A stretch of 64,000 bases of DNA from Leuctra nigra (Eukaryota > Arthropoda > Insecta > Plecoptera > Leuctridae), in assembly GCA_934045905.1 (NCBI GenBank), contig OW203770.1, forward strand, positions 30,570,409-30,634,408. The letters are read 5' to 3'. Positions 11,536 to 23,024 of this stretch are shown here, piece after piece (position 1 is the first letter of the stretch; the number at the start of each line of letters is the position of its first letter). A model generated the notes under the pieces. It was given only the letters and a program-made list of their open reading frames with translations. It did no database searches and was not told where the DNA came from. The position numbers were made by a program, and so were the translations under genes.

Positions 11536-12881
11536 CCCTTAGAAAAATGTCCTATAGTATATTTTGAAGTATTTTAAAGTATTCTGTAATAACGTGTAGT
11601 AAACTATAGTTTGTGCTATAGTATTTGAAGTACAGGAAAAAAGTACTATAGATTACTGAAGTAAATTCTACAGTATCGGTAGTAAACTAAAGTATAAACT
11701 ACAGTATTTTTACTACAGCTGAAAATACTATTTTTTACTCTGGAGTAAATATACTTTACTGTAGTAATTCAAAGTATGTTCTATAGTATTTTTACTACAG
11801 ACGATTTATACTGCAGTTTACTATAGTAAAGTTATAGGGAACGTACTTCACTGTAGTAATTCGAAGTATCAAGCTAGAGTACTTTGACTACAGACAAAAT
11901 ATGTTTACTATAGTAAGTTCTATAGTATATATACTTCATTGAAAATCTATAGTACCTGTAGTTAAGAAAAGTGTAATCTACAGCATGTTTACTACAGCCC
12001 ATTTATATTGTAGTTTACAGTTGTATACTCCTTAGTATATGTACTTCATTGACTTTTTACTACAGTATTTGTAGTAAAGTATGGTATATAAACTACAGAA
12101 TTTTTACTTCATTGACTTAGAGAATTTGCACCACATCCACCCTGTATTATATTTAGCCCATACCCTAATTACTATAGTATTTGTAGTAAAGTAAAGTATA
12201 AACTACAGAATTTATACTTATTGACTTAGAAAATTTGCACCACACCACCTAGTAAAATAAACTATAGTAATTATACTACAGAGCGTGAGCTGATATATTT
12301 TATGGGGGAAATATCACAGATAACATTACTTTATAAATAAATCTTAATATTTATCGTTTCTCCTATTCTATTATGTTAATTACAATTTTATGATCCACCA
12401 AATAATATAAATATGTTCCCTTAAATATGAAAACTCAATATGATGACTATTAGCGCAACGAAGTCTTGTCTACACCGCTGGCCTACTCGGTAAGACGCTC
12501 GACTACGGACCACGAGATCGCAAGTTCAAGGCACGGGGCCGCGGGATTTTATAATTGAAATGTGTAATCAAACCTTGTCCATTACTTCAGAGGAGGTTTC
12601 CCGAATGCAAATGAGTACTCATATCTAAGGAAAATTTTATTTTTCTATGAAATTTTAACGTTTTATTTGACGAAATGTACTGTAGTAATAATACTAAAGT
12701 AAACTATAGTAAAGTAACTGAAGTAAATGTACAGCAGTATACTGCGATAAGCTGTAGGACAATTCCTGCAGTAATTCTACTGTAGTAAGTGTCAATAATC
12801 CTAAAGTCTACTATAGAAATTTCACTATAGTATTTGTACTTCGATTTTGCTGAAGTAAACTATAGGATATTTTTGTAAGGG
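11536..12881. mobile_element. TA-flanked 1346-bp element rich in CTATAGTA/CTACAGTA motifs
   Basis: The ends are inverted copies (left CCCTTAGAAAAATGTCC; right reads CCCTTACAAAAATATCC on the other strand) between TA dinucleotides at 11534-11535 and 12882-12883. The paralogous segment near 9128 is uninterrupted with a single TA, which fixes the boundaries. A TA duplication fits the Tc1/mariner group. The interior has dozens of roughly 10-nt CTATAGTA/CTACAGTA/TAGTAAA motifs and a tRNA-like segment, and no transposase ORF. Confidence 0.8.
12466..12536 (+). pseudogene. tRNA-like fragment inside the TA-flanked element
   Basis: An A-box-like GGCCTACTCGG, a CTACGGA anticodon-loop-like stretch and a degraded B-box (AGTTCAAGGC) follow each other at tRNA-like spacing, ending in GGGGCCG. 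The B-box deviates from GGTTCGANTCC and the stems pair poorly. It is a tRNA pseudogene or SINE head carried in the element. Confidence 0.4.
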
Positions 12882-13582
12882 TATCTTCGTAATATTGTTT
12901 CGTGGTCAACATAATTAAGTCTCATGCGTTATACCTTCTCATCATGAAATACATTTCAATTAATCCACATTTTATAACAATACATTTCACAAATACACAG
13001 TCACATCGTATTTCTATTAAAAAATTGAACTTTATACACTTGACACTTCAAAAATATATAATAGTGTTCCATAGATAGTTAGTAATTATTTGACAACGTT
13101 TCATGATTTCCTTCAGTCAAGATCAAATTATGAAAAGATACCCTTCTAATATCACCATTAACAGTACTGCAAGAATATGTATGAGCCCACTTCCAATTGA
13201 TATTTAATTCTTCCATCCTCATATTACTTATCTATTACAGCATGAAATCTTTCTTCTATCGCCATTGACAAAACTCTAAAATAGCCATTACTAAAAGTAG
13301 CTTGATTCATAGATTCTGGCTCTAATAGAAAGAGGAAAATGTACCTACTTGTACATTTCTTTCCACTTTTAGGATAGAATTATGTCTTTAAAATAACGAT
13401 GCGCCAAGTCCTTTTGTAAAGTATTTCTCGGTGTTTATACTTTTATTTCAAAGATACGATCAAATATTTGGAAATGTCATTGACTTGGCTCCTTTTTTGA
13501 TTTCACTCCTTTTCGGTGTTGAATTTTTTTAAAGTAAAGAGACTTGGCTGCCTTTTTTACACGGAGTGTTTTTTTCTGGGAT

Positions 13583-15120
13583 CTAGTGGAGCGGTCGCCC
13601 CACGCCAGCCAAGTCGTACGGCGCGCGCACTCTCATTTGAAAAGGCTGGAGCAAACCCACTTTTACTGTAAGCATCAAAGTGGCATTTTCGGCCTACTGG
13701 ATCTTAAAAATGGAAAATCTCACATTGTTGCGAAATATCCTAATTTCGAGCTATGGCCAACCCTACATTATGTACCAAATTTGGGAACAATAGGTTATGC
13801 CATTTGCTTGCTAGAGGGCTTTGAAAACAGTGTTTTAGGGCGGTTTTCATAATCATGGTAGTTGTAGTAGTAGTAGTAGTCGCCTGGAATTCAAATCCGG
13901 TAAACAGGCCACAGCCTAAACGGCTGAACCGATTGATCTCACATTTTTACCACGTGTGCACTTTTGGCGTCTGATTTAACCTTCTCCCCATGAATTTTTT
14001 GTGCCGCCATTTTGAAACCGGAAGTGACGTCATATCTCGTCAACGGCTGGACCGATTGGAACGAAATTTGCGCCAAACGATTCAGACGGTCATCTATATG
14101 CAGTATCAGTAGCAAAAGACTAAACATTATGTTAAAGAAACCGGAAATGACGTCATGAAATTTGAAATACATCGATTGTCATTTCGGCAACAAAGGTTGA
14201 TCCGATTATTTTGATATTTATGTAACGTATGTACAGAGATTGCAGCCGCCATTTTGAAACCGGAAGTAATGTTATGTCTCGAAAACTGGTAGACATATCG
14301 GTCCGAAACTATCTCCAAACTATTCGGAAGGCCATCTCTATGGAATAGGAACAGTTAAAATTGAATTTTCCTATTTATGAGACCGGAAATGACGCCATTC
14401 AAATTTATAAATCAGTATAATTCCCTCTCTATACAATGAAAACATATTCAGAAAGCTTAAAATTACACACATCATTTATAGATATACATTCTATTTGGCA
14501 GTGCAGTAAGTTCAGCAGCCATTTTGAAAACCGAGGTGTTGCCATATCTCGGAACTAGGTTGACTGATAGGAATGAAACCTTTGCTATTCTTCATGAAAG
14601 ATCATTTAAAGCAAATATATAGTACCATACGCAGATTTTTATTAGTTAACCAAATTGTCAATGGCGACTTTTTTTAAAGGATTTAGTAATTGTTCATTCG
14701 ATGACGTCACAAGTTCTAAGAATAAACTAAAAAAGGGAGTGATATCCCCATAAAAACACTCGGTGTAAAAAATCAACCAAGTCTCTTAAACTAAAAAAAA
14801 TTATGAAATCTAAAAAATCTGCACTGAAAAGTAGTGATATCAAAAAATACGCCAAGTCAAAACTTTATTTGAAAATCAAAAAATACTTGGCGCATTGTTT
14901 TTTAGGGCATTTGTATATTTAATGTATATTTTATATCTGGCCTATACTTCTAAGCTATTTATATACACGATGCGCCAAGTATTTTTCGATTTTCAAATAA
15001 AGTTTTGACTTGGCGTATTTTTTGATATCACTACTTTTCAGTGCAGATTTTTTAGATTTCATAATTTTTTTTAGTTTAAGAGACTTGGTTGGTTTTTTTA
15101 CACGTAGTGTTTTTATGGGG
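13583..15120 (-). mobile_element. CRE/ETS/YY1-site repeat family, copy 3
   Basis: The copy starts at CTAG with the (mutated) terminal palindrome only 2 bp from the end of copy 2's inverted repeat. The clearest unit at 14004-14032 reads CCGCCATTTTGAAACC then GGAAGTGACGTCA; further octamers lie at 14148 and 14702. A compact inverted-repeat module closes the copy: arms about 14747-14905 and 14967-15120, loop about 60 bp. Noncoding. Confidence 0.75.
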
Positions 15121-15235
15121 ATAAGCTTTACCTCAATCAAGACAAGACACAAATTATGCTCTTCGCCTCGCGAGGAAAAACCTGGAGATGCCATCACAAC
15201 CGGACACTGCGACTAGAACCAAGTTCCTGGCTATT
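15121..15235 (+). pseudogene. Reverse transcriptase fragment
   Basis: The frame reads KLYLNQDKTQIMLFASRG, matching the thumb-side motif (L-x-LN-x-x-KTQ) of non-LTR reverse transcriptases. It begins directly against repeat copy 3 and decays within about 100 bp. Confidence 0.55.
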
Positions 15236-16371
15236 CATGCACAATTTTCAGACTTATAAATTTATATAAAATATATTAAAATGTCAATTTTAATGTCATT
15301 GACACCTATCAATTATTTTGAAAAAGTTTTACATAATTTTAGGGATAATTAACTTCTTGTTACAACGCCGGTTCCCACAACCTACTCCTTGGACATAGAG
15401 ATTTGAAACTCATACAGTGTGTATAAATCAGTTTCCTTTACAACTTGACGCTTTGATTTAATTTTTGTCGGATATCACTTTTTTAACTTCTGTTATTTAA
15501 ATTCGCTTTAAAATTATTGGAATTCAATGAACGTCCAGCTATACAGCAAATTTTATAGTATTTTTTTAAGATGTAAATTGCTATGTTGTGGTGATCCGGA
15601 GACCGAAGTGGGGACCGGCAAAGACTTTTTTGCATAAGACACCTTGCCAAAATTATTTTCATGGTTGACCGGTAGATGTCAGTGAGGTCACAAATCTGAT
15701 GCTAAATTATCTCTACGGTTGCTTTTGCCCTGATTGGCTCTTCGATGTTATCAACATATATGACACAGGAAGGCTCTAATAAAGTCGAATCTGGTTGGAG
15801 GATCATATTCTGTGGAATGAGGTATGGCAATGTACCTTGGCTGCATACCCTATTAGGATCGGGTCGCCCAGTTTCCCTATCCTTTTAACATTGTGACGTA
15901 ACACCTGGGCGTGACCTTGAGTCGAATCGTGGTCGAATGAATGAAAATAGAGTAATCACAAAGCCCGACCTCTTGAGCTTGAGCGTTATGGGTACTGGTT
16001 TCAGCTCGTTTGTTGCGGCAAGTTTGATTTAACCCGTAAATCCTATGGTGACGTCATCGCCCAACTCGCCAAATATTGGAATGCACCCCTTGTCTGTATA
16101 ATGTTGCCTATCTAAAGCCAGCTTCTTCCAAACTGTCAATGAATCATCACAATAAAGCGTTATCTAACTTATATCTACACGTCAGCGAAACAATTGCTCA
16201 TCATAACAGAGGTTGATACTCATTCAATAAACAATTGTCAACAATGTTGCGACACCTATACCTAGGTGGCGCAAAAGCATCGAAAGGGCAAAACATCACT
16301 GATCTCAAACTACTGCACACTTGACCTGAAAATTTCACATTAGAAAATAATAGATCGTTGACGTGTAACTA
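15236..16371. other. No gene recognised
   Basis: Unique-looking AT-rich DNA with moderately GC-rich patches around 15.6-16.1 kb. No ORF, exon or repeat structure could be supported. Confidence 0.4.
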
Positions 16372-17188
16372 TAGGGTCATTTCGCCTCAGAACCACCAAC
16401 GAATTTTCATGACCCCTTCCGATTTTGATCAAACTTGGTGAAGTTGTTGTTAAAAGCAAAAAATGAGACACGTATTTTTTTGTTTGGTCAATTTTGTCCC
16501 CCTTCTGGTACTTTCACCCCTTCGAAAATCTCACTTTTTAATAAACCCTTATTTACATAACTGCTTGTAACTTTGGACTTGTTTGAGATATTTTAGTGAT
16601 CTTTTTTAATATTTGTACACAAATGTAAGTAGTTTCATAATACGCAATGATAATTATAATTATTTTTTAAATCAGGGGTGACCAAACCAAATTTTGACTT
16701 TAAATGGGCCCCCCAAAAAAACGGCATTTTTTAAAATTCTGAAAAAAATATATCTTGTTTATCATTATTATGTTATCATTCCCTGAAAATTTCAGAGTGG
16801 AAAAATGTTTTGTTATTTTTTTATGAATAAAAGTTCACCGTCGTATTTTGGAAGATCATAAAATATCACTCACCGTGTGGTATTTTGATATTAGGTGTGC
16901 TACAATTATTGATTAAAATGAATCAGTGATAGAATAATGACACAATTCTATATTGATTTTGTCAGTAACGCGATATTTTTAAATAGGGGTGACCAAATCG
17001 GGAATGGTATTACAGCATTTAATGTCCACTGATGCATTCTTAATTTTTAGATTATGTGCTATTTCTCAGTACATTTTGGTGTTCGCAAACGCCAACGATT
17101 GTATAGATCTTCTTTTCAGTTTTAATTGAGAGTTCAATAAAATATATGCAATGAGATGATTATATATTTTTCTATACACATAATTTTT

Positions 17189-17290
17189 CTGTTTTGGTTG
17201 ACGCTAGTAAAAGCCCCATAACCTCGCTAAGGTCTCAACCATTGTATGGGGTCTTTTTTATATTGTGGAAAGGTTAAAACCACAGACTGG
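17189..17290. repeat. Structured 3' segment shared with the Helitron region
   Basis: A hairpin with stem GCCCCATA/TATGGGGT and a 24-nt loop is followed by CTTTTTT. It lies just downstream of the stop codon of the 455-codon ORF. A clearly related segment sits downstream of the Helitron ORFs at 31928-32047, with the stem changed to GCCCCGCG/CGCAGGGT, so three pairs have changed on both sides. Confidence 0.7.
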
Positions 17291-17308
17291 CATGTGAGAG
17301 AAAAGGGA

Positions 17309-18676
17309 TTATTTCGGCACTTTAACGATTTCATCTTTAGATTGAGCGGCATATGAATAGATTTTGGTGGAGACAATGGAAACTGAGACAGGAATGATGC
17401 AATGAAGTTTCTGAGTTCCAGTGATGGTGCGTGAACTCAGAAACCTTTCATTCAGGAGTCTTCCCTCGGCTGCGTAGTCTTCTTCCGTGCAGAAAGTGAA
17501 GTCGACGGCTTCAATGTTCGACCTCGCCCACTCAAACAGTTGCAGTGGAGTCATGATCTGCGACTCGTAGGGGCGCTGCAGACTGGCGCGAGCAGCGAGC
17601 CTCTTCACTGTCCCTCCGACGCCGTCGCACGCTCCTTTGCCATGTGATGTGGCAAAGAAGTGCCACTCGGCGGCGACGCCGAAGTCCTCCAGGTGATGAC
17701 ACAGATTACTGAAGTTTTTCCGGTTCTTGTACTGGGAGGCGGCCCCGACGGAGAAGTGGATGATCTTCTTCGGAGCTGCGCCCTGGACACTCGTCAGATA
17801 CTCCATCAGCTTCCTCTGGAATAAGTGGACTGCCACTGTATTATGAGTGAGACAGTCCGATATCACGACGAAGCTGACGTGTCGCTCCTCTCCACATACG
17901 CGATAGTAGGCGACGAACGGATGGATTGTTGCCGAGGAGTTATTCCAATGGAAGCCCTGCGCTTCATCTTGTAGAACAAAGGAATAGTTCTCGGCAAAAT
18001 CGCAAACAACAAGAAATTCTCCGGGATTCAAGTTGTCTTTCACTTCGTTCTGGAAGGCGGCTTGCTGTGTGGCGATGAACGAGTGTCGCTTCAGGGTGAC
18101 GAGACCATCACAGAAGCTCTCCAGGAAGTCGTCCATGGGCTTGGTGACTATCTCCAGAGAGCAACGATCGACGGACGCCCATCTCTTGAAGGTGATGTTT
18201 TCTATCATCTTCTCGTCCATCAGCTCTCGAAGATGCTCCTTCATCCCTGAAGTTCCCGGACATGAAGAGCAGTCTTCCAGGAAGCAAGACGGAAGTGGCG
18301 GATTGCAGGTTATTGCCGCCACACATTCTTTATGTGTCTTGAGCGGCACGTCATCCTTTGAAGTGAGGTCCGCGATCTTGGCGCCGAGCATCATCAACTT
18401 CAAATTCTGATGAATTGTGCACACACACACACTGTGCGTGCCGCTGGCTCCAGCTAGAACACACTCTTTGGGGCGCAACTCCGCAAACTTGGAGAACCCC
18501 ACTTTATACTGAGAGAACTCACTCTTGAATAGGCGACAACGGAGAACAACAATAGGATGGGGTGCGCCGTGTACCTGCGAGCACGTGCTAGTCTCTTCGA
18601 AGCATCCCTTAGCTCGAGCAGGCATGATGAATAAAGTCGTGGTCAAAAACATTGTTCCCCTATCAACTAACGGCAT
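17309..18676 (-). CDS. Transposase-like protein of unnamed repetitive family (455 aa)
   Basis: The ORF is uninterrupted over 455 codons. It resembles a large uncharacterised protein family common in arthropod and cnidarian repeats. Motifs in order are GTHSVCVCTIHQN (residues about 80-92), FKRWASVDR (about 163), CDFAENYSFVLQDE (about 224), ISDCLTHNT (about 272), HFSVGAASQYKN (about 303), EWHFFATSHGKGACDG (about 336) and GGTVKRLAARASLQRP. Spaced acidic residues in these blocks would suit an RNase H-like fold, but that is inference. From memory the usual form of the sixth motif is FSDG, so V here may mark a lost acidic residue. The N-terminus is short and may be truncated or spliced. It lies between long TIRs, so it is probably the element's own gene. 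Confidence 0.65.
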   Translation of the reverse strand: MPLVDRGTMFLTTTLFIMPARAKGCFEETSTCSQVHGAPHPIVVLRCRLFKSEFSQYKVGFSKFAELRPKECVLAGASGTHSVCVCTIHQNLKLMMLGAKIADLTSKDDVPLKTHKECVAAITCNPPLPSCFLEDCSSCPGTSGMKEHLRELMDEKMIENITFKRWASVDRCSLEIVTKPMDDFLESFCDGLVTLKRHSFIATQQAAFQNEVKDNLNPGEFLVVCDFAENYSFVLQDEAQGFHWNNSSATIHPFVAYYRVCGEERHVSFVVISDCLTHNTVAVHLFQRKLMEYLTSVQGAAPKKIIHFSVGAASQYKNRKNFSNLCHHLEDFGVAAEWHFFATSHGKGACDGVGGTVKRLAARASLQRPYESQIMTPLQLFEWARSNIEAVDFTFCTEEDYAAEGRLLNERFLSSRTITGTQKLHCIIPVSVSIVSTKIYSYAAQSKDEIVKVPK

Positions 18677-18720
18677 ATCCCTCTATTTGTATGAAAGGTG
18701 AAATACAGAATAAATAAGTT

Positions 18721-18752
18721 TAGTACATGTTTTATTTGTTTTAACATGTACT
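18721..18752. repeat. Perfect 11-bp-stem hairpin upstream of the transposase-like ORF
   Basis: TAGTACATGTT and AACATGTACTA are perfect complements separated by 10 nt, 45 bp upstream of the ORF start and just inside the right TIR. It could be a subterminal transposase-binding palindrome or a promoter element; neither is shown. Confidence 0.55.
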
Positions 18753-19447
18753 AGATATGTAAAAATTAAGAATGCATAAGTGGACATTAAATGCTGTAAT
18801 ACCATTCCCGATTTGGTCACCCCTATTTAAAAATATCGCGTTACTGACAAAATCAATAAAGAATTGTGTCATTATTCTATCACTGATTCATTTTAATCAA
18901 TAATTGTAGCACACCTAATATCAAAATACCACACGGAGAGTGTTATTTTATGATCTTCCAAAATACGACGGCGAACTTTTATTCATAAAAAAATAACAAA
19001 ACATTTTTCCACTCTGAAATTTTCAGGGAATGATAACATAATAATGATAAACAAGATATATTTTTTTTCAGAATTTTAAAAAATGCCGTTTTTTTGGGGG
19101 GCCCATTTAAAGTCAAAATTTGGTTTGGTCACCCCTGATTTAAAAAATAATTATAATTATCATTGCGTATTATAAAACTACTTACATTTGTGTACAAATA
19201 TTAAAAAAGATCACTAAAATATCTCAAACAGGTCCAAAGTTACAAGCAGTTATGTAAATAAGGGTTTCTTAAAAAGTGAGATTTTCGAAGGGGTGAAAGT
19301 ACCAGAAGGGGAACAAAATTGACCAAACCAAAAAATACGTGTCTCATTTTTTGCTTTTAACAACAACTTCACAAAGTTTGATCAAAATCGGAAGGGGTCA
19401 TGAAAATTTTCGCGATTTTTTGGTGGTTCTGAGGTGGAATTACCCTA

Positions 19448-20146
19448 TACGAAACTCCTTGCGTACAGAAAATATTAAATAAGTTACACCACTATTTCAA
19501 CGCATTTAAAAAGTCACATTGCAATATTTGCAATATCTCATTAGTGATATTTGTCAAAATCACTAATGAGATAACAGTTTTGATTTTATAAAGTTGCAAG
19601 TTATTAAAGAAGACACTTTTGACTCATTACTGTACCTGAATTTGCAGCAGCGAAAAAACTAATTTCTGCTTGGAATTCCTATTTTACACGCCAATTTTGG
19701 ATATTTTTCTGGCACTATACCTCCACCTTACCCTATAACAATAGAGGAGCAAAGAAATACCACATTTCTGAGGTGTATACAGCATTTTATTGGCGAATGT
19801 ATTTAGACATTTGCCCTCAGGCGCTGAAAGGTCCTGTCCGAATGCACTTGTAGGTTTGGGGGCGTCCTTCTAATAGATATATTTTTTATACTTTTGTGAC
19901 ACAAGGTCTAGCTTAGAGAAAGTCCGGAATTTCCAGCAGTAGTTCCAGTAATCATATCGTATTATTTTGAGGCCGTAATGTACCAAGAATGTAATGCAAT
20001 GACTTCACCAATATTTGTCGTAATCCCTATTTATTTTTTTATTTTTTGAATTTTGATCCCAATTCAATAGAGGAAATTTCATTGCAACTATGTGAATAAA
20101 TCTTTGAATGAAAATGCTTCACAGATATTATTTTGTCCTTATCTTT
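19448..20146. other. Gene-free; contains a 14-bp-stem hairpin
   Basis: ATCTCATTAGTGAT (19535-19548) and its exact complement (19559-19572) are separated by 10 nt. Otherwise AT-rich, with no coding evidence. Confidence 0.5.
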
Positions 20147-20795
20147 GAGCGAGCGAAGCGAACGACCCCTTTTTTGGCTCTTTTGGCACGAACTTCTGTT
20201 TTTTTAGTTGTGTTTTTCTGTTACTGAGGTATACAGGTTACAATTTTTCTTCGATCGAGCTAAAATTTTGCACACATATGGACCATTTCTGGGCGTTGCA
20301 AACCCTAATTTGTTTGAAATCCGCTGATTCGTGCAGAATTAAAAAAATAATTTTTTGATTGGTTCGTTTGATCAATTTGAAATTTTGACTAGTCATTAAG
20401 ACTATCATTGTCCCCAATTTTACAAAGTTTCAGCCAATTGGTTAAAATGTAAAACTATATTTCCTGTGATTTTTGAAATTTTAACTAGAACCGTTTAAAC
20501 GATCAACTTAAAACTTCGCATGGTCATTGGAACCAACAGTATTTGCCAATTTTCAGACTATAATCTGTCGTTAGGTATCTTCACAAGTTTTTGTAATTTT
20601 AAGGACATGTTTGTTCTATAATCTATAAATTTTTCAAATTTATGCCAGGAATTTTAATTATTCTTTCAGTGCCATCTTGATGCTTCATGCCCAAGGCCTG
20701 TGAAGCAGAGACTTACAAACGCATTTATCAAATCGCATGCAGAACGAAGGCCCGCTCCCCAACGCGTTACACTGAGAGCGTTTTCCTCGTTATTC
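20147..20795 (+). mobile_element. AGCGAGCG family (Helitron-like), copy C1
   Basis: Starts GAGCGAGCGAAGCGAACG and ends with the AACGCGTTACAC...GCGTTTTCCT block found at the 3' end of other copies; here the last base pairs are mutated to CCTCGTT. The interior has GAAATTTTGCACA-type segments shared with the copy at 48.5-49.5 kb. Noncoding. Confidence 0.65.
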
Positions 20796-21168
20796 ATAAC
20801 TTATTGATCTGTACTGTAAATTGTACAATTTAAAATTGATTTGAAACAATTGAGTGAAGCAAAACTTGCCTTAGGGTTGTTGCCACTGCAATATAGGTAG
20901 TCCTAATCAACTGTTTATTATTTAGCAGATTATTATTTAGGATTGAAAAACTGGCTCTTATACATATTTTCTAATTTTTAGAAAGGGATAAAAACGCTTA
21001 CTCATGGTATCGGTTTGGAGGAAAGTATAATATACCTCTACAGTTTTAACTCAATATACCTGCGTTTTGATTTCTAATGAACTTTAAAGAAATATCGTTG
21101 CCACCCACAACCCTTTTTTGTGGCCAAACGTATTTCCCAGATCACAAATTTTAATTTCTGTTAATCTT
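20796..21168. other. No gene recognised
   Basis: AT-rich DNA between two repeat fragments. Nothing supportable. Confidence 0.4.
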
Positions 21169-21490
21169 GGTGGCTGGGTCGATCGACCATTTTTTCAGAT
21201 AGTGTTCAATTTTGCGGTACTCACTCATTGGTATCCCCTAAACAACACTTCTTCAAAAAATAAAATACTTCCCGTGTCTAGTTTTCGAGATAGGCGAATA
21301 AGAAATAAGTATTTTTCCCAAGTTATTTTATGGCAGGTTTGAAAAATTTGTTACAAATGAAGATTTTATTTAATTGGCCCGATAGATTTAAAAAACCTAT
21401 AAGAAAGAATCATTGATCTATTTACTTTCATTAAAAAAATATAAACCAATATCATCGTGTGCTAAATAAAAAGTTGTAGGCGATTCAATA
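21169..21490 (+). mobile_element. 5' fragment of the TTAA MITE family
   Basis: Begins GGTGGCTGGGTCGATCGACC and aligns over about 320 bp with the intact copy at 27547-28303, after which homology stops at GATTCAAT. The right TIR is missing. Noncoding relic. Confidence 0.75.
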
Positions 21491-21596
21491 GGGAAGTCTC
21501 TTAGGATGTAGAATGAAATAAATACGTGGATTTTTAAAAATATACGTGTTTCTGATCTCGATGATCAAAAAATGTATTCTGTGGGTTAAAGTGGTT

Positions 21597-22060
21597 CCAC
21601 TGCTCCAGCCATGGTGCTTAGAATTCGCCGTAAAATCATACAAATCTCTGATGAAATAATACCTCAAACAACAACATAAAACCATTATATCTTACCGCGT
21701 GCTCCAATTAGATGTTTTTTTTATTGAAGTTCCAATTAAACTATCCCAAAATAATTTATATTTGTAGTGCAATGTTGCCAGATTTATGGTAAATTTCACA
21801 CATTGTATACATTTTCTTTCTTATTTGGCCCGTGACCCCATATTTTCAAACGGCAGTCATATTCTAAAAATTATTATCTTTAATTTTAGACTATTTTTTA
21901 ATAATTTGTTGTTCCTCTTGCGGTTTTAGAGCAATTTAAGGCCAATTTTCCGGGACGATTTCATGTCTCCCTGTGTTATCTTATGGGGGAAAAGATGATC
22001 TTCAATCAAGAATATCTAATTATATGATACAGTAAGGGGCAAATATTTTTTGCTAGTTGT
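21597..22060 (-). repeat. Repeat paralogous to 38.58-39.80 kb, lacking the hAT insertion
   Basis: Read in reverse, this segment matches the two sequences flanking the hAT element at 38837-39598. Its TAAATTTC at 21790-21797 is the single uninterrupted copy of the 8-bp target that is duplicated there. It is an older interspersed repeat, noncoding. Confidence 0.75.
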
Positions 22061-22488
22061 ATGTAATATGGTTTCATTAATCTTTGGTGTGAATTACAGC
22101 AAATTCTCATTCCTATGCCCTGGAACCCCCTTAAATACTAGAAGTAGCAAAGTTGCAATCGAATCTGAATTAAATGAGTCACTTATCGAGAACGCAAGAA
22201 CGACAATTGACGTCAAAAACGTGTATTGAATCACATAAACCAAGTACCGCTTATTATTTGGGGGAGTGTACATTCATGTTTAAAATTAACTTTTACTTGT
22301 TGGAACATTTGTTAACATCATGACACAAAGTATAGGGAAATTCCGATTACAAAACGAATATCTCACCCTAATAGGTACAAGCTTATACCTACTATGCTTG
22401 AAGTCGCCATTAGCCTCGCTGAAGAACATTGCGACGTTAAGCCCCAGAAAAAAAATGATCTTACCCTAGAAGGCCGTGAATAACATTA

Positions 22489-23008
22489 ATGGCGTTTTCC
22501 TCTGGCATGCACTGAATGAGAACAAATAATTGCTCTGTGACGTCATGCTCTCTGCACTAGTGCAGCAAAATGTGCAACCCCAGTGGAAAACAAGGATATT
22601 TCCAGTGCTAACATAACCTAAAAATAGCAATGAATTTCATAGAATTCGTTTTAGATCATGCTTTGTTGATCAATTAATATATCACTGTTATTTGAAGATT
22701 CAAATAGGTTTTATACAGCAACTATTTTTCAACCTTCCATCTTGGAATATTCGAGTGCAATGGCTTGCACTGAGAATTTTCTCAGTGCTAAAAATGTGCC
22801 CTCAGTGCGTGCAACTATGCCAGTGGAAAACGAAGAAACCAACCAGTGCGCACTGGATCTCCCAGTGGAAAACGATACCCACTATCAGTGCACACCCAGT
22901 GCAGCCAATGCAGCCAGTGGAAAACGCTATCAGTTTGAAATTTGAATTAGGTTTTGTATGGTGACGTCATTTCAGTGCAGCCCCAGTGCGGTCAGTGGAA
23001 AACGCCAT
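22489..23008. mobile_element. MITE-like element with CAGTGGAAAAC-rich interior
   Basis: The ends are inverted (ATGGCGTTTTCC at the left; GGAAAACGCCAT at the right), with a symmetric TGACGTCA about 55 bp inside each end. CAGTGGAAAAC occurs five times, and CAGTGC many times. No clear target duplication was found and there is no coding potential, although chance frames are open. Confidence 0.55.
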
Positions 23009-23024
23009 GAGATAATAATATCAG

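Larger units (their letters stand above)
11164..13580. repeat. Inverted-repeat module of copy 2
   Basis: Arms of about 210 bp (11164-11374 and roughly 13372-13580) are complementary and share the CACTCCGTGTAAAAA, GATATCA and CTTGGCGCATCG blocks seen in the other modules. The loop contains a second copy of the 9050-9553 spacer with a TA-flanked element inserted into it. Such arms would let a transcript or single strand form a long hairpin. Confidence 0.75.
16372..19447 (-). mobile_element. 3.1-kb TIR transposon with transposase-like ORF
   Basis: Long terminal inverted repeats (about 16372-17049 and 18760-19447; ends TAGGGTCATTTCGCC and TAGGGTAATTCCACC) flank a single long minus-strand ORF. 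The site context is TATA on both sides, so the duplication is TA or TATA. The arms differ mainly by small indels, so the element is fairly young. TIRs of about 680 bp are unusually long. The superfamily is uncertain because I cannot place the ORF in a named transposase clade with certainty. Confidence 0.8.

Noticed and set aside
17605..18410. Short ORFs overlapping the transposase-like gene
   Set aside because: They are shadows in other frames with no conserved motif.
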